DNA of 64,000 nucleotides from Epiperipatus broadwayi (GCA_028023455.1 JAQFVV010006272.1:2769127-2833126), one strand, 5' to 3'; positions 38,090 through 50,200 are shown, numbered from the stretch's first letter. Translations and numbers: made by a program. Notes: generated by a model not told the origin, from the sequence alone.

Positions 38090-38195
38090 TGCTGTTATTG
38101 ACCTCCAAAATATTTTGTTGAAACTATTGACCCCTAGAAAGCTCAAATCTCTCCCAGTGGGTGATATCGACCATTTTGGGAAATCTTGGTGTAAA
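38090..38195 (-). mobile_element. probable hAT 5'-terminal region
   Basis: On the minus strand, TTTCCCAAAATGGTCGATAT then CACCCACTGGG, and a second GGGGTCAATAG and GGAGGTCAATAAC block, resemble the subterminal GTCGAT-rich sequence next to the ends of ZBED-type hAT elements (typically '..TTCCCAAAC.GGTCGA'). It lies about 600 bp upstream of the transposase-like start and in the right orientation. The exact terminus and an 8-bp target duplication cannot be verified because the other end is missing. Confidence 0.4.
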
Positions 38196-39204
38196 CAATT
38201 ATAGATATATTTGAATTTTATTAAATGTAATCTTTATTATTTAATGTTAACTTGCTATCAAGGTGATTTAGTCAACCAACAATCTCTTGGGGGAAAGACA
38301 TTTTTTGAATAAGTTTGAAAATAAACAATCATATTTAATAAAATTATAATACATATTTCTACAATTATGTTTTCCAAAATTAAAATAATAAGTTTTAAAA
38401 AATATAAAATCTCTTTATATTTGGAATTCTTCTAAATCAGTATTATAACTTTATTATAAACTTAAAATAATGTAAATAAGTAATTAATGCTTTGATTATT
38501 TAATAATTTTTTATTTATTTATTTTCAAATTGCATTAAGACAAAAACAACATAGTGAATTAAAGTTGTCTGACAAAAAATAATAGTTCTAGCTAAATGGT
38601 TCCATTTTCTGACAAAAATATAATAAAATTTAAATGTTTTAAAAATAATTATGTAAATAATAAATTAAGTGAGAGTTGCTAACAAAGATAAATATTATTA
38701 AAGCTTGACTTCTTGTAGAGCATAATTTTAATAATTTTTCATTGACCATAGTGAGAAGTAATGAAAAGTCATAATTGTTAATGTAATGAAAATGATTCAT
38801 AATTATTTATGTACTTCCTAAAAAAATGATTGTTATAAATAAGTGCTTTCTAAGAAAATATGTAATTACAAACTAATATTTTAAAATATACTTCAGTAAA
38901 TACAATGTAAAGCTTAACTTAACTAAAATAATGTACTTGATCAATACACTTTAGAAGCCATTAGTATGAATTTTGTCCAATATCTGTAGCCATTTGTCTA
39001 AATGTTAGTATTTCTGAAATAATCTTCATATGCTAATACTATAAAAATCCGAAACAATAAGATTTTGATTCATTTTTTTCAAATTTCATCTTGGGACAAT
39101 CTATTAACCAGTTGAAAAATGAATTCAATTTTATTTGATCCATAGATTTTATATGGGTAAAAGGTTAATTATTAGTATTTTGTAGAAGTGAAATATTATT
39201 AATA
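38196..39204. other. A+T-rich spacer
   Basis: Nothing recognisable. Confidence 0.5.
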
Positions 39205-39490
39205 GTGATCTTATCAAAGATTCAATCTAACCAATTACAATGCAGATATAAATTCTATTAACTTCAACAACACTAAAAAAAATAATGATTATTAAATATG
39301 TAGTGAAAAGAATATATAATAATATTTTGGGAGTAATAATATTTATATGCACATGATCATTATATATTCTTAATGTTATAGATTTAAATCAATGTTTGTT
39401 TATAAAGTTGTCAAAGTAATAGAATTTATATCTGCATTGTAATCTGAAAGTGTGAACTGATTATGATTAGATTGATGATTTGTAAGATCA
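39205..39490. mobile_element. inverted-repeat element, ~285 bp
   Basis: TTACAATGCAGATATAAATT.. at 39234-39259 and its exact reverse complement at 39417-39442 form perfect 26-bp arms. Weaker pairing extends outward (GATCTTATC..AATCTAACC against GATTAGATTG..AAGATC). A partly palindromic loop contains AATATATAATAATATT. No coding frame. Likely a MITE or foldback remnant. Confidence 0.7.
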
Positions 39491-40345
39491 TCGCTAATAA
39501 TGATTCACCACTATAAAATATCAGTAATTAGTCTGCTACTCATATAAGAAAATGTGAATTAATGAAAGTGATTCATTTTATTTATTCAGGGGTGGGGGAT
39601 GGTATTATTTACAACTTTATTAAAATGATTCTAAAAAGCCTGAGTTGCAAAGGATTTTTGTAATATGCATCTATAATTATTATTACTTCAGAATTATCAT
39701 TACATGTTGTCAGTGCTACATATTTAATAGCAGTGTATTGTGTGAATTAATGAAGAAGTAGAGTAGTGAATTCTAGCGATCAAAATCCACAGATCACAGC
39801 AGTAATTCTATCACTTCTGAACTCAAACGTTTTATGAACTTCTAAAGAATAAACCATTTGACATATTTTTAAAATCCATTATTTGTTTACTATGTTGTTA
39901 AAATTAATAGAATATATGTATTTAGCTAAATTAATAACAAAATAAGAAACCTGTAACGCTTTCAGTCAGAAGACAGATTCTTACATTTTTATATTGTAGT
40001 CATTTATTTAAAAGTTGTTAATTATATTGTTCATGATTTGTGTTTGTAGACATCAAAACGGATCAGTGGATGTTAAATTCCATTTATGAAAGATATGAGT
40101 GGAATAACCGTTGATTGTCCTGAATGATAAGATTCTAATTACAATCAGAAAGATGTAATCTAATCTAGAAATATTATTCTTTCTTTTTTTAATTTTTTAT
40201 GCATTGATTATAATAACAAATATGATTAATAGCTTCTTTTATTTCCACTTTATTCAATGCAAACATATTGATTATATATATCTAAATACATGTATATTAT
40301 TTATACTAAACTTAATGTAATTAGAAGGATTTCAACTCAGACTAT
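39491..40345. other. A+T-rich spacer
   Basis: Nothing recognisable. Confidence 0.5.
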
Positions 40346-40838
40346 CAAGTTCACGTATGTATTTTGTGCTGACCAGCACTCATCAGTTGGTCCAGCTCAC
40401 CATCTCTCTCACTTATATATATAATCAGTGCTCAGTTTATGTTATAATAAAAAAATCTTCCAACTTTAATGGACAAGCTGGAGTGGGTAGCTGTGGGGAT
40501 CTTGAAAGTGAGAGTTCAAGTTTTTCTAATTATAATAAATTTAGTTTAGATAATGTACATATATTTAAATATTATGTATTCAGCTTATATTCTGCCCATC
40601 GTTCTTCTGTATATTTAAATGGATATATTAAGGTCCTATATGCGAGGGATAAGAGTGACTTGGTATGACAATAATATTGGCATCAACAAGGGCTTTGAGG
40701 GTTTCATCCTTATATTTTCAATGATATAGATGGTGGAAGAGTTGGAGGTGAAAAAGATTAAAGCTTGTCCATTAAAGTTTGAAGATTTGCTATCTTAATA
40801 TAAACTGATGGTAATCTGGACCGACTGATAAATGCTGA
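40346..40838. mobile_element. foldback family element with a foreign centre
   Basis: The left arm (40358-40480) carries TCATCAGTTGGTCCAGCTC and CTTTAATGGACAAGCTGG. The right arm (40757-40838) carries AGCTTGTCCATTAAAGTTTG and TAATCTGGACCGACTGAT. Between them lies about 275 bp not found in the other family members. This centre is partly open on both strands (plus frame 40357-40668; on the minus strand a run reading KDETLKALVDANIIVIPS). The centre may be captured host or element sequence. The right arm is interrupted at 40838 by another insertion and resumes at about 41712. Confidence 0.7.
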
Positions 40839-41695
40839 TTTTTTTAAAAGTAAGTTTTATTAGACAACTAAAACAAAGATGTACATTGAAAAGATAAAAT
40901 ACAAAAGGAAAAATAAAAAAAAACATGAATATAATATAGGAACATACATATAATGAAGCTGTAAAAAACTGAACATTCAAAAGACTTGAGCAGGAAATAG
41001 TTTTAAAATAAATTATGAAAAATTGAATTCAACTTGAAAAGCAACAACAGTCAATAAACTAAAAAAACTTGATTAAGATGACATATTTTTTATATGAAGG
41101 ATTTAAATAAAAGTACATTTTATTTAGACAGAATATTAATCTTAGACCAAGTATCAGTATGAAGAGGTATAGGTGACAGAGCAGAATCTCTAAGTTTAGC
41201 TTGCTGAAGAAGCAGTAGGAATATCTATAGAGTAGGAGATTTTGAGTGACCAAAAATAAGCTTACATCTAGTCAACCATAATGAGAATGTAAAGTAAATA
41301 GGCAGTTTTATAGAAGCAAAAATTCCATGTTTAATTATGTTATATACTGAAAAGGCATCTCTAAAGTCAAGCACAACATTGTCAATAATAAAATCTCTAA
41401 TCGATTTAAGAGGAGGGCAGACATAAAGTAAATGAACAAAGTTGGCAACATGAAGAAATCAAAGTATATCCCCTATGAATCACCAAGGAGAGGCTTGTAG
41501 GAAAAAAGTCAAGATTAAGCTTAATGATGAAATCCATATGTTTAGATTCAATAAACCAAAGAAGTAATTTATGAAGTAAGACTTTGTTATTTAGACCAAG
41601 AGTGCTAAATAGAGGAACTTGATTTTGATGTTTTAACTTATATGTATCCCAAAAAAATTTCTTAGTATCTAAGGCTAGTTCAGTTTGAAATATAT
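40839..41695 (-). pseudogene. probable retroposed sequence with poly(A) end
   Basis: This segment splits the right arm of the foldback element. On the minus strand it ends AATAAA (plus strand 40856-40861), then about 10 bases, then seven A residues (plus 40839-40845), as expected of a reverse-transcribed polyadenylated RNA. The minus strand has an open stretch at 41406-41700 (for example LALDTKKFFWDTYKLKHQNQ and LGLNNKVLLHKLLLWFIE) and degenerate reading further on (RDFIIDNVVLDFRDAFSV). I do not recognise the protein. It could be a retrotransposon 3' end or a processed pseudogene. Confidence 0.5.
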
Positions 41696-41711
41696 ATATA
41701 TATATATATTG

Positions 41712-41800
41712 GGGATTATTTATCTTTTTCACATGTATGTATGTTGTCATGTAAATTGGTCACATTGAATGGTGTGGATTGCAGGGGGGGGGGGCTTGAA
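41712..41800. mobile_element. continuation of the foldback right arm
   Basis: TTGGGGATTATTTATCTTTTTC followed by ACATGTATGT matches the outer part of the right arm of the 34680-35090 element (ATATTGGTGATTATTTATC, CTTTTTGACATATATGTG). It shows that 40839-41711 is an insertion into a pre-existing element. Confidence 0.7.
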
Positions 41801-41820
41801 AGACTAAGTTCTCATCCTTC

Positions 41821-41861
<41 letters not shown>

Positions 41862-42127
41862 CAGTTTTCATTGCCTATCAACTTTCATCAGAGCTACAGA
41901 ATATTTAACACAAATGGCTATATAGAAATGATATACTATAATTATATCTAAAACATATATCAATCATATACTTTTATAATTATGTTAATATTAAATTGAT
42001 ATTTTATTGTTTTATTTAATATTTATAAAATAATATTTTGTCTTAAAATCTTTATATGTATTTTAATATATGACTTTTAATTAATGACTAATTTTATATT
42101 TTTTAGTTATATATATATATATATATA

Positions 42128-45056
42128 AAATCACCAACCAAGGCAGCGGTTGGTGGTCGAAGGCGGAGGGTGCTAAGAATCCCCTGATTGTGGACCCAGG
42201 CTGCCATTTGATGATGACTTTTTATTTAGGTACTTACAACTGCAGATCACTTTCAAGTGAAGGAAGATTGCAAGAATTAGAAGAAAGAATTGTCTTATAT
42301 TAAATGGGACATTATTGGACTTTGTGAAGTTAGAAGAAAAGGTGAAGAAACAATTGATTTAAAAAGTGGACATATACTCTATTATAAAGGCACACATATT
42401 GGAAATACAAGTGGAGTAGGATTCATTATAAATAAAAAGTGGAAGAACAATATTGTGGAGATTGATGGTGTATCGGACAGAGTTGCAAGATTAGTTATAC
42501 AACTTAATAGCAGATACCAAATGCAGATAATTCAGGTTTATGCCCCAACAAGTTCTCATAGTGATGAAGTAGTAGAAGATTTTTATATGGATGTACAAAA
42601 GGCTTTTGATCAGAGTAAACAACATTTTAAAATTGTTATGGGAGACTTTAATGCTAGAATTGGTAGACAAATGAAAGATGAAATTGCTGTAGGTAATTTT
42701 GGTTATGGTAATAGAAATGAGAGAGGACATAGACTTGTGGAGTTTGCAGAAAAAGAAAAACTTTATATTATGAATTCATTTTTTGAGAAAAATGTTAAAA
42801 GGAAATGGATATGGAAGCATCCAAATGAAGGTACAGCAGAATTGGATTATATTTTGACTAACAGGAAATACATATTTCAAGATTGTAATGTTCTTAATAA
42901 ATTTAACACAGGAAGTGATCATCGATTAGTAAGGTGTAAGTTACATGTTAATGTAAAACTAGAAAAACAAAAATTATTGAGAAAAACAATATTTACAGTT
43001 GATGTTCCTAATCTTCAGAAACATTCTAATGAATTTAAATTAGAACTTACTAATAGGTTTCAAGTGTTAGGAGATTTTGAACATGATTCAGATTTGAATG
43101 AAATTAATATGAAAATAACTGATACACTTTTAAAAACTGCAACAAAGATAGCTGGTAGAAAAAAGCAGCAATTGACTAATAAAATTTCTACTGAGACTAG
43201 AGAATTTATGAAGAAAAGAAGGAATATGAAGATATACAAAAATGATGTATTAAAAAGAATTGAATATCTCAAATTTTGTAAAATGGTACGGAAAAAAGTT
43301 GAAAATGATATAAGAAAGTATAACTGTGAAATAGCAAGGAAAGCTGTAGAAGAAAATAAAAGTCTCAAGAATGTTAAACAACATTTTGATATTGGTAGGA
43401 AATTTATATCTGCAATAAGAAAAAAAGATGGAATTATTACTAAAAAGAGAGATGACATCATGAAATTGGTAGAAGATTTTTATCAAGAATTATATAGTAA
43501 TAAAGAACAAGTACCTCCTATATCTATTACATCTTCTGAATTGCCCAGAATTTTAAATGAAGAAGTGAGACATGCAATTAAATGTATGAAGAAAGGAAAG
43601 GCTCTAGGAAGTGATGGAATTATAATTGATATATTAAAAGAAGGAGGTGAAGAAATAGAAACAATTTTAGCAAAGTTATATACCAAATGTCTAAATGATA
43701 AAGATGTACCGGAAGATTGGAAGAATGCAGTAATAATATTAATATTTGAAAAAGGTGATGAAGAAGATATTAGAAATTACAGACCTGTCAGCCTTTTATC
43801 AGTTTTATATAAAATTTTTACCAAGATAATTACAACTCGTCTACAGAGAACTTTGGATTTCCACCAACTAAAAGAACAAGCTGGATTTAAAAGTGGTTTT
43901 AGTACAATAGATCATATCCAGGTATTGAGAGAAGTCATAGTAAGGACAAATGAATATGAGTTGTCATTATGTTTTGGATTTGTAGATTATGAAAAGGCAT
44001 TCGATTCTATACACATTTCTTCAGTGATTAAAGCATTGGATCATCAAGGTATAGATCCAGGATATTGTCATATTTTAAAGAATATTTATAAAAATGCAAC
44101 AGCAACAATTAGATTACATAATGATACTGGAAAAATCAACATTGAGAAAGGTGTAAGGCAAGGTGACTCCATATCTCCAAAACTTTTTACAGCAGTGCTG
44201 CAAGAAGTATTTTGTGGATTAAAATGGGAAACTAAAGGAATGAAAGTAAATGGAGAGTATTTAAGTCATTTAGATTTTGCAGATGATGTAGTTGTTTTTG
44301 CAAATAATGCTTCAGAGCTGCAGGAAATGTTGCAGGAGTTAGCAGATGAAAGTAGAAAAGTAGGACTAAAGATAAATGTTAAAAAGACTAAAGTAATGTT
44401 TAATCGATTTGCTCAAAATATGAAAATAAAGATTGATTATGAAGAATTAGAAGAAGTTAACAGTTACAAATACCTAGGTCAGATTATTAATACAGATGGA
44501 AACATAATGGAGGAAATTAATCATAGAATTAAACTTGGTTGGAGTGCTTTTGGTAGAAATAACTTGATACTAAAAGGAAATATGCCTATGTGTTTGAAAA
44601 GAATGGTTTTTAACAAATGTGTTTTACCAGTTCTTACTTATGGATCTGAGACTTGGACACTTAATAGAAGAGCAATACAGAGACTTCAGACCACTCAAAG
44701 GAGTATGGAGAGATGTATGTTGGGAGTAACAAGAAGAGATCGAAAACGCAATGTATGGGTAAGACAACAAACAGGTGTTACTGACCTTATTGAAAAAATT
44801 AAAAGATTGAAATGGAGTTGGGCTGGACATATTGCTAGAAGAAATGATAATAGATGGACAATTGAAATTTCAAACTGGATTCCAAGAGATTGTAAAAGAC
44901 CCAGAAAAAGACCACATGTGAGATGGATGGATGAAATAAGAAAATGTGCAGGGGTGTTGTGGAAAAGAGAAGCTAAAGATCGGAGAAGATGGATTAAACT
45001 TGGAGAGACCTTCATCCTGCAGTGGATTGATAATGGTTGATGATGATGATGATGAT
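42128..45056 (+). mobile_element. RTE-clade LINE, near full-length
   Basis: The 5' end, ATCACCAACCAAGGCAGCGG, is shared with the second copy at 47262, which fixes the boundary to within a few bases; (TA)n precedes it. The 3' end is the (TGA)n/(GAT)n tail at 45037-45056, typical of RTE elements. Target-site duplications are not evident, as is usual for RTE, and flanking (TA)n would hide them. The element sits inside a PLE on the opposite strand. Confidence 0.92.
42206..45040 (+). CDS. RTE endonuclease-reverse transcriptase, one frameshift near the N terminus
   Basis: An open frame of 916 codons ends at TGA 45038. The frame open from 42290 begins at a TTG, not an ATG. The real N terminus lies upstream in another frame (ATG in 42210-42216, reading LGTYNCRSLSSEGRLQELEE), and one extra A in the A/G run at about 42281-42288 breaks the join. 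Domains, numbered from 42290: apurinic-like endonuclease 1-220 with GDFNARIG at 118-125 and SDHR at 209-212; RT about 430-730 with YRPVSLLS at 497, FVDYEKAFDS at 564, GVRQGDSISP, and catalytic FADD at 663-666; then GSETWTL and the RTE-type GHIARR.D.RW region. All catalytic motifs are intact. It nicks target DNA and reverse-transcribes its RNA; its machinery often mobilises SINEs. The single frameshift could be a mutation or a sequencing error in an A-run. Confidence 0.93.
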
Positions 45057-45386
45057 ATATAATTATTTATTGTAATATATTTATTTTAATAAAGCTATTT
45101 TTAATATAACATTTATGTACTTAAATCAAATAGTTTTTAATTTTTTTTTTATGTTGTATTACATACTTTCTATTAGCCTCATTTCTCAACTGTCAAAAAA
45201 TTTTAAGTTTATATTATTTCTACTCTATATTATAATTCAGTTTATGTTTATTTTTGTAACTAATACTCTTTTACTTAGACAGTTCTTTAATTTATATTAT
45301 TATTTTTATTTTTTATTTTATATTTATAAAGTTTTTATATCTAAATCTCTATTTAAATTTTAATTTTTTAAAATTAATATAGCTTC

Positions 45387-45512
45387 TTTACATTTAAAAT
45401 CAGTCTTTCCAAGCTATTGTGCATGCGCTTTTTACGAGTGTTAATAATAAATGAACACTAGTAAAAAGCGCATGCACAATAGCTTGGAAAGGCTGATTTT
45501 AAATGTATTACA
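45387..45512. mobile_element. small palindromic MITE, ~125 bp
   Basis: TTTACATTTAAAATCAGTCT and then TCCAAGCTATTGTGCATGCG on the left is mirrored on the right by CGCATGCACAATAGCTTGGA and GGCTGATTTTAAATGTATTA, with a ~12-bp loop (AATAATAAATG). The arms are about 55 bp with two or three mismatches. It interrupts the minus PLE copy; the uninterrupted copy reads straight across at the equivalent place (ATAGCTTCTTTAAATTT). It is also locally GC-richer. Confidence 0.88.
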
Positions 45513-46449
45513 ATTATAAATATAACACTATATAAAATAAATGCTTACTTATAGCTACTTTAGTTTTTTCTCTTATATTATTATTGCAGTAAATCATTTG
45601 TATATATCCTTTTTAAACTTATGTCTGGTTTTTATTGAATGCACATATATAGATGACTTTTATTTCATTTATATTGTTTCCATTCAAGAACTGGATGTAT
45701 CAGCAGTGGAATTATTTCTAGGACACACATTATATTCTATCTTATGCTAAACTACACATGGTTGCATGCTTTAGCACAGTTAGCAGAGTATTAGACTATG
45801 AAAGATAAGATACTCAGATAGATTTCAGTCCTGGTGCCCAAAATACTTGTACTTCTTATAAACTCTCAAGCAATAAAGCCATTTGTTTTTTGTTTAATTT
45901 TGTGTTAATTAAACTTTCCATTTCACCTATTTAATTACTTTTAATATTATTTCTCTGTCATTTTTATGCATTCAATTTTCTATACTTATATATGCAGATT
46001 TCAATATTTTAATACAATTTTTTATATATTTATTATCTAATATGTCATATATATATTATTTATTACTTTAGAATGTATTATTTTATTACATTTTCTATTT
46101 AATTTTGCTAATAATATTGTTTATATTTTTGTTATGTTATTATTTTAAATTTTTATTCCTATATTTATATTTCAATTTTGTTAATTTTATTTTTAATCAT
46201 CATTTATTTTATTTATTTTTTATTAATTTTCTATTATCTTTGTTGGATAATTATTAATTATTAATTCATTTATTATTAAATTCTTAGTTTTTTGTACTCT
46301 TCTGATTACAAACAATATTATATTTGCCTTTGTATAATATAAAAATTGTACTATTAATTTTATATATTTTTTATCTATGTTAGAATGCCCATTATTTATA
46401 TTATTATCTATATTACATTTTTTATATACAGATGTTTACCATTAATTTA

Positions 46450-46875
46450 ATAGTTAATAAACAATATATCTAAATATGCTAATTTTTCTTTTTGTTTTCT
46501 ATTATAAATATTATATTTATATCTAATTCATTTATTTTTTTTATAAAATTTTTTATTTGTCTTAGATTTTTATTAAAAGTTAATAAATAGTCATCTATAT
46601 ATCTTTTCAGAAGCAATGATGCATTTTTATTCTTCAACATTTTCTCTTCAAATTTATGTATATATTGCTCAATACTTTGTTTAATGCTCATCTCATTAAT
46701 AACTCTTCTTTTTGCATATAGTATTCATTTTAGAAGTCAAATGTCATGCTTTCACAACTTAATTTCATTATTTCTACTATTTGTTTAATTGGTATTTTTA
46801 TATCTTTATTTTTTATCTTTTATATATTTGCTTATTTCCAAATCTATAGAGAAAGGAATTAATTTTTACCTAAAA
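46450..46875 (-). pseudogene. Penelope-like RT remnant (second PLE lineage)
   Basis: On the minus strand, two frames give a recognisable PLE RT: IPIKQIVEIMKLSCESMTFDF and NEYYMQKEELLM (region before and including motif B), NKVLSNIYINL, then LLLKRYIDDYLLTFNKN (motif C, with both aspartates present) and KKINELDINIIF. It is full of stops and one frameshift. The sequence is clearly different from the PLE RT at 21.1-22.3 kb, so two PLE lineages are present. Confidence 0.75.
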
Positions 46876-46900
46876 GAAAATCCATTAGTATCTTTTTTGA

Positions 46901-47138
46901 GATCTTAAAGAAACCAAGCAAACCAAATTTTTAATGTTTAATAGTTATGTTCTTATTGCTGCAGCTGTTATTACTATATAATGGGATAATCATCAACACA
47001 TATCAGCCAATGTAGTGAGTTTCTTGGATTTTTATTTCTGAATTTAAGATCAAGATATTTCTTCTTAGTTACCTGATAATTCTTATGTGAAATATTATTT
47101 AAGGAATCTGGAGAATAAATATGTGTGTGAATTAACCC

Positions 47139-47208
<70 letters not shown>

Positions 47209-47261
47209 TTACAATCATGACAGACAAAAACTAAATTATGGATCTTATTCCCAGGAGCTTG
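46901..47261. other. spacer between elements with (TA)n
   Basis: A (TA)n tract lies at about 47144-47202. The rest may be the 5' part of a PLE but no motif is recognised. Confidence 0.4.
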
Positions 47262-50200
47262 TAAAATCACCAACTAAGGCATCAATTAGTGGTTAAAGAC
47301 AAAGATGCTAAAAATCCCCTGGTTGTGCACACAGGCTTCTAGTTGATGGTGGCATGAGTACTTATTAAAGCAGATAAATTTCAAGTGATGGAAATTTTCA
47401 GGAATTAAAAGCTGTATAATATTGAATCGTTATTGTTGGTCTTGGTGAAATTAGAAAAAAAAGACAATTGATTTACAAAGTTGACATGCATTTAACTACA
47501 AAAACAAATATTGAAGCATAAGTGGAATGAAACACATTATGAATAACAAATGAAATAACAACTTTGAAAAGAGTGATGGTGTATTAGACAGGGTGTTGAA
47601 AATAATTATTCAACTTAATGGAAATATCAAGTGCAGAATATTCATTTTATGTGCCAACAATTATTCATTATATTAAAGAACTAGATCATTTTTACATTGA
47701 TTTATAAAAGGCTTTATGACAGACAAACAATGTTTTAAAATTATCATAGGAGATTTTAATGATAGAATTGGGAAATAATTGAAAGATGAAAGTTGTGTGG
47801 ATAAATGTGGTTGTGGTAATAGGAATGAGAGATGACACAGACTTGTGGAATTTGCAGAAAACAAAACTTTATATTGTGAATTCTTTTTTTGAAAAAAAAA
47901 AAAAGCTAAACAGAAATGAATATAAAAGCATTCAAATGAAGGTTCAGAAGAACTGAATTATAATTTGAATTACAAAAAATATATTAATTTAAAGATTGAA
48001 ATGTTCTTAATATAGTCAAAATAAAAAATAGCCATTGATTAGGTAGGTATAAGATATGAAGCAAAAAGATATTTGTTACCTTATTATTAACCACATAGTT
48101 TACCCATTTAAAAATTAATATATAATACACCAACCATCCAATTGAATACTAACTCATAAAACTATTCATGTCCTAATTAATTCTCCACCACTGGTATATA
48201 ATTTCTTTTGAAATTGATTTTAATAACAAATGTTAATTCCCTTCATAATAATTAAACTGTAATAATGTGTGTGTGTATATATATATATTATACATCTAAA
48301 CTTACATAAATCATCTAACCACATATTTCATTAATAAATATTATGTTAAAAGTAAAAAAAAAAAAACATTATTCACAGTTGATATTTTTAACCTTCAGAA
48401 ACATATCAAAATTAGAATTTGCAAATTGTTTTAAAATATTAACAAATTTTATAAATGGATTAAATTTGAATAAAATTAATAGGAATATAACTGATAAACT
48501 ATTAAGAATTTCAACAAAGGTAGCTGGTAAGAAAAAGAAGCAATTTATCAATACTTTTCTTTACAGTGAACAGATTGATATTTGAAGAAAAGAAGGAATA
48601 TGAAAAAATATAAAAATAATTTATTAAAAAGAATTGAATATTTAGAATTTTGTAAAATAGTATGTAAAAAGAATTAATAATGATATCAGAAAATATATTT
48701 GTAATTAGCAAGAAAAACTATTGAAATGAATAAAAGTTTCAAAAGTGTAAAGCAACATTCTAGTATTGGCAGAAAAGTTATTTCTGCTGTAAGAATAAAA
48801 GATAGAGCTGTTGCTAAAAGGGAGATGACATGAAATATGTGGAAGAGTTCTTTAATAAATTATATAGCAATAAAGAAAAAGAAAACAAAGTATCTCCTAC
48901 AATTACTTTATCTTCTGAATTGCCCAGAATTTTAAATGAAGAAGTGAGTCATGTAATTAAATGGGTAAAGAAGAGAAAGATTCAGGTAATTATGGAATTA
49001 TAATTGATATCTTAATAGCAACAGATAAAGAAGTATAAAAATTATTGGCAAAGTTATATACCAAATGTCTAAATGATAAAGGCATACTGGATGATTGGAA
49101 GAATGTAATAGTAATATTGGGATTTAAAAATGATGATAAAAAGATATCAAAAATTGCAAACTGTCAGTCTTTTATTAGTTCAATATAAAAATTTTTATCA
49201 AAATTATTACAACTTATCTATATGGAACTTTGGATTTTGATCAAACTAAAGAACAAACTAGATGAAAAAAATATTTTAGCACCATTTATTCAATTCAGGC
49301 ATTAACATAAATTATAGAAAGATCTAATAAATATGAGTTGACATTGTATTTTGTATTTTTAGATTATAAAAAGGCCTTTGACACTACAATCATTTTTACA
49401 ATGATAAAATCACTGGATCAACAACTTATAAATTCAGGATATTGTCATATTCTGAAGAATATTTTTCAAAATTCAACAACAATGATTAGATTATATAGTG
49501 ATGCTAAGAAGATTAACATTGAGAAGGATATATGACAGAATAATTCCATATCTCCAAAATTTTTATAATAGTTTTACAAGAAGTATTTTGAGAATTAAAT
49601 GGGATAGTTAAAGGAGTAAAAGTAAATGAAAATTATTTAAGTCATCATATTTTTACAGACGATGTAGTTGTTTTTGACATAATGCTTCAGACCTTCAGGA
49701 AATATAAGTTATCAATTGAAAATAAGAAAGTAGAATTAAAGATAATTGCTAATAAGACTAACTTAATCTTCAATGGATTTCCCACAAGAAAATGAATATT
49801 AATAATGATTAATTGAAAGAAGTTAACAACTACAAATACCTTTGTCTGATTACTAATACAGATGGAAACACAATATATAAAATTTTTCATAGAATTAAAT
49901 CTGGATGGAGTGGATTTAGTAGAAATAATTTAATATTAAAGAAAAAGTTTCCTATGTGTTTTGAAAGAAAAGCTTTTAATAAATGTGTTTAGCCAGTTCT
50001 TACTTATACATCTGAGACTTTGACATTCAACAGAAGAGCAATACAAAGACTTCAGACTATTCAATAAAGTATAGATGTTGTTTATATGTTAAGAGTAAAA
50101 AAAAGAATTAATAATAAAATACATCTATGAAAGAACAAACAGGTGTTATTAATATCATTGAAAGGATTAAAAGACTGGGGTAAAAAGGACTGGATATATT

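Larger units (their letters stand above)
41855..46900 (-). mobile_element. Penelope-like element, minus copy, split by an RTE insertion
   Basis: On the minus strand this runs from an RT remnant (46870-46450) through a very A+T-rich coding or UTR part (46440-45058), is interrupted by the RTE at 42128-45056, and resumes at 42120-41855. It ends with TGATGAAAGTTGATAGGCAA then TGAAAACTGTAATA. All parts outside the RTE align in order with the uninterrupted inverted copy at 50430-52090. A small palindromic element at 45387-45512 is a second insertion. Degenerate throughout. Confidence 0.82.

Noticed and set aside
42491-45015. Minus-strand frames under the RTE
   Set aside because: All are shadows of the plus-strand RTE polyprotein.
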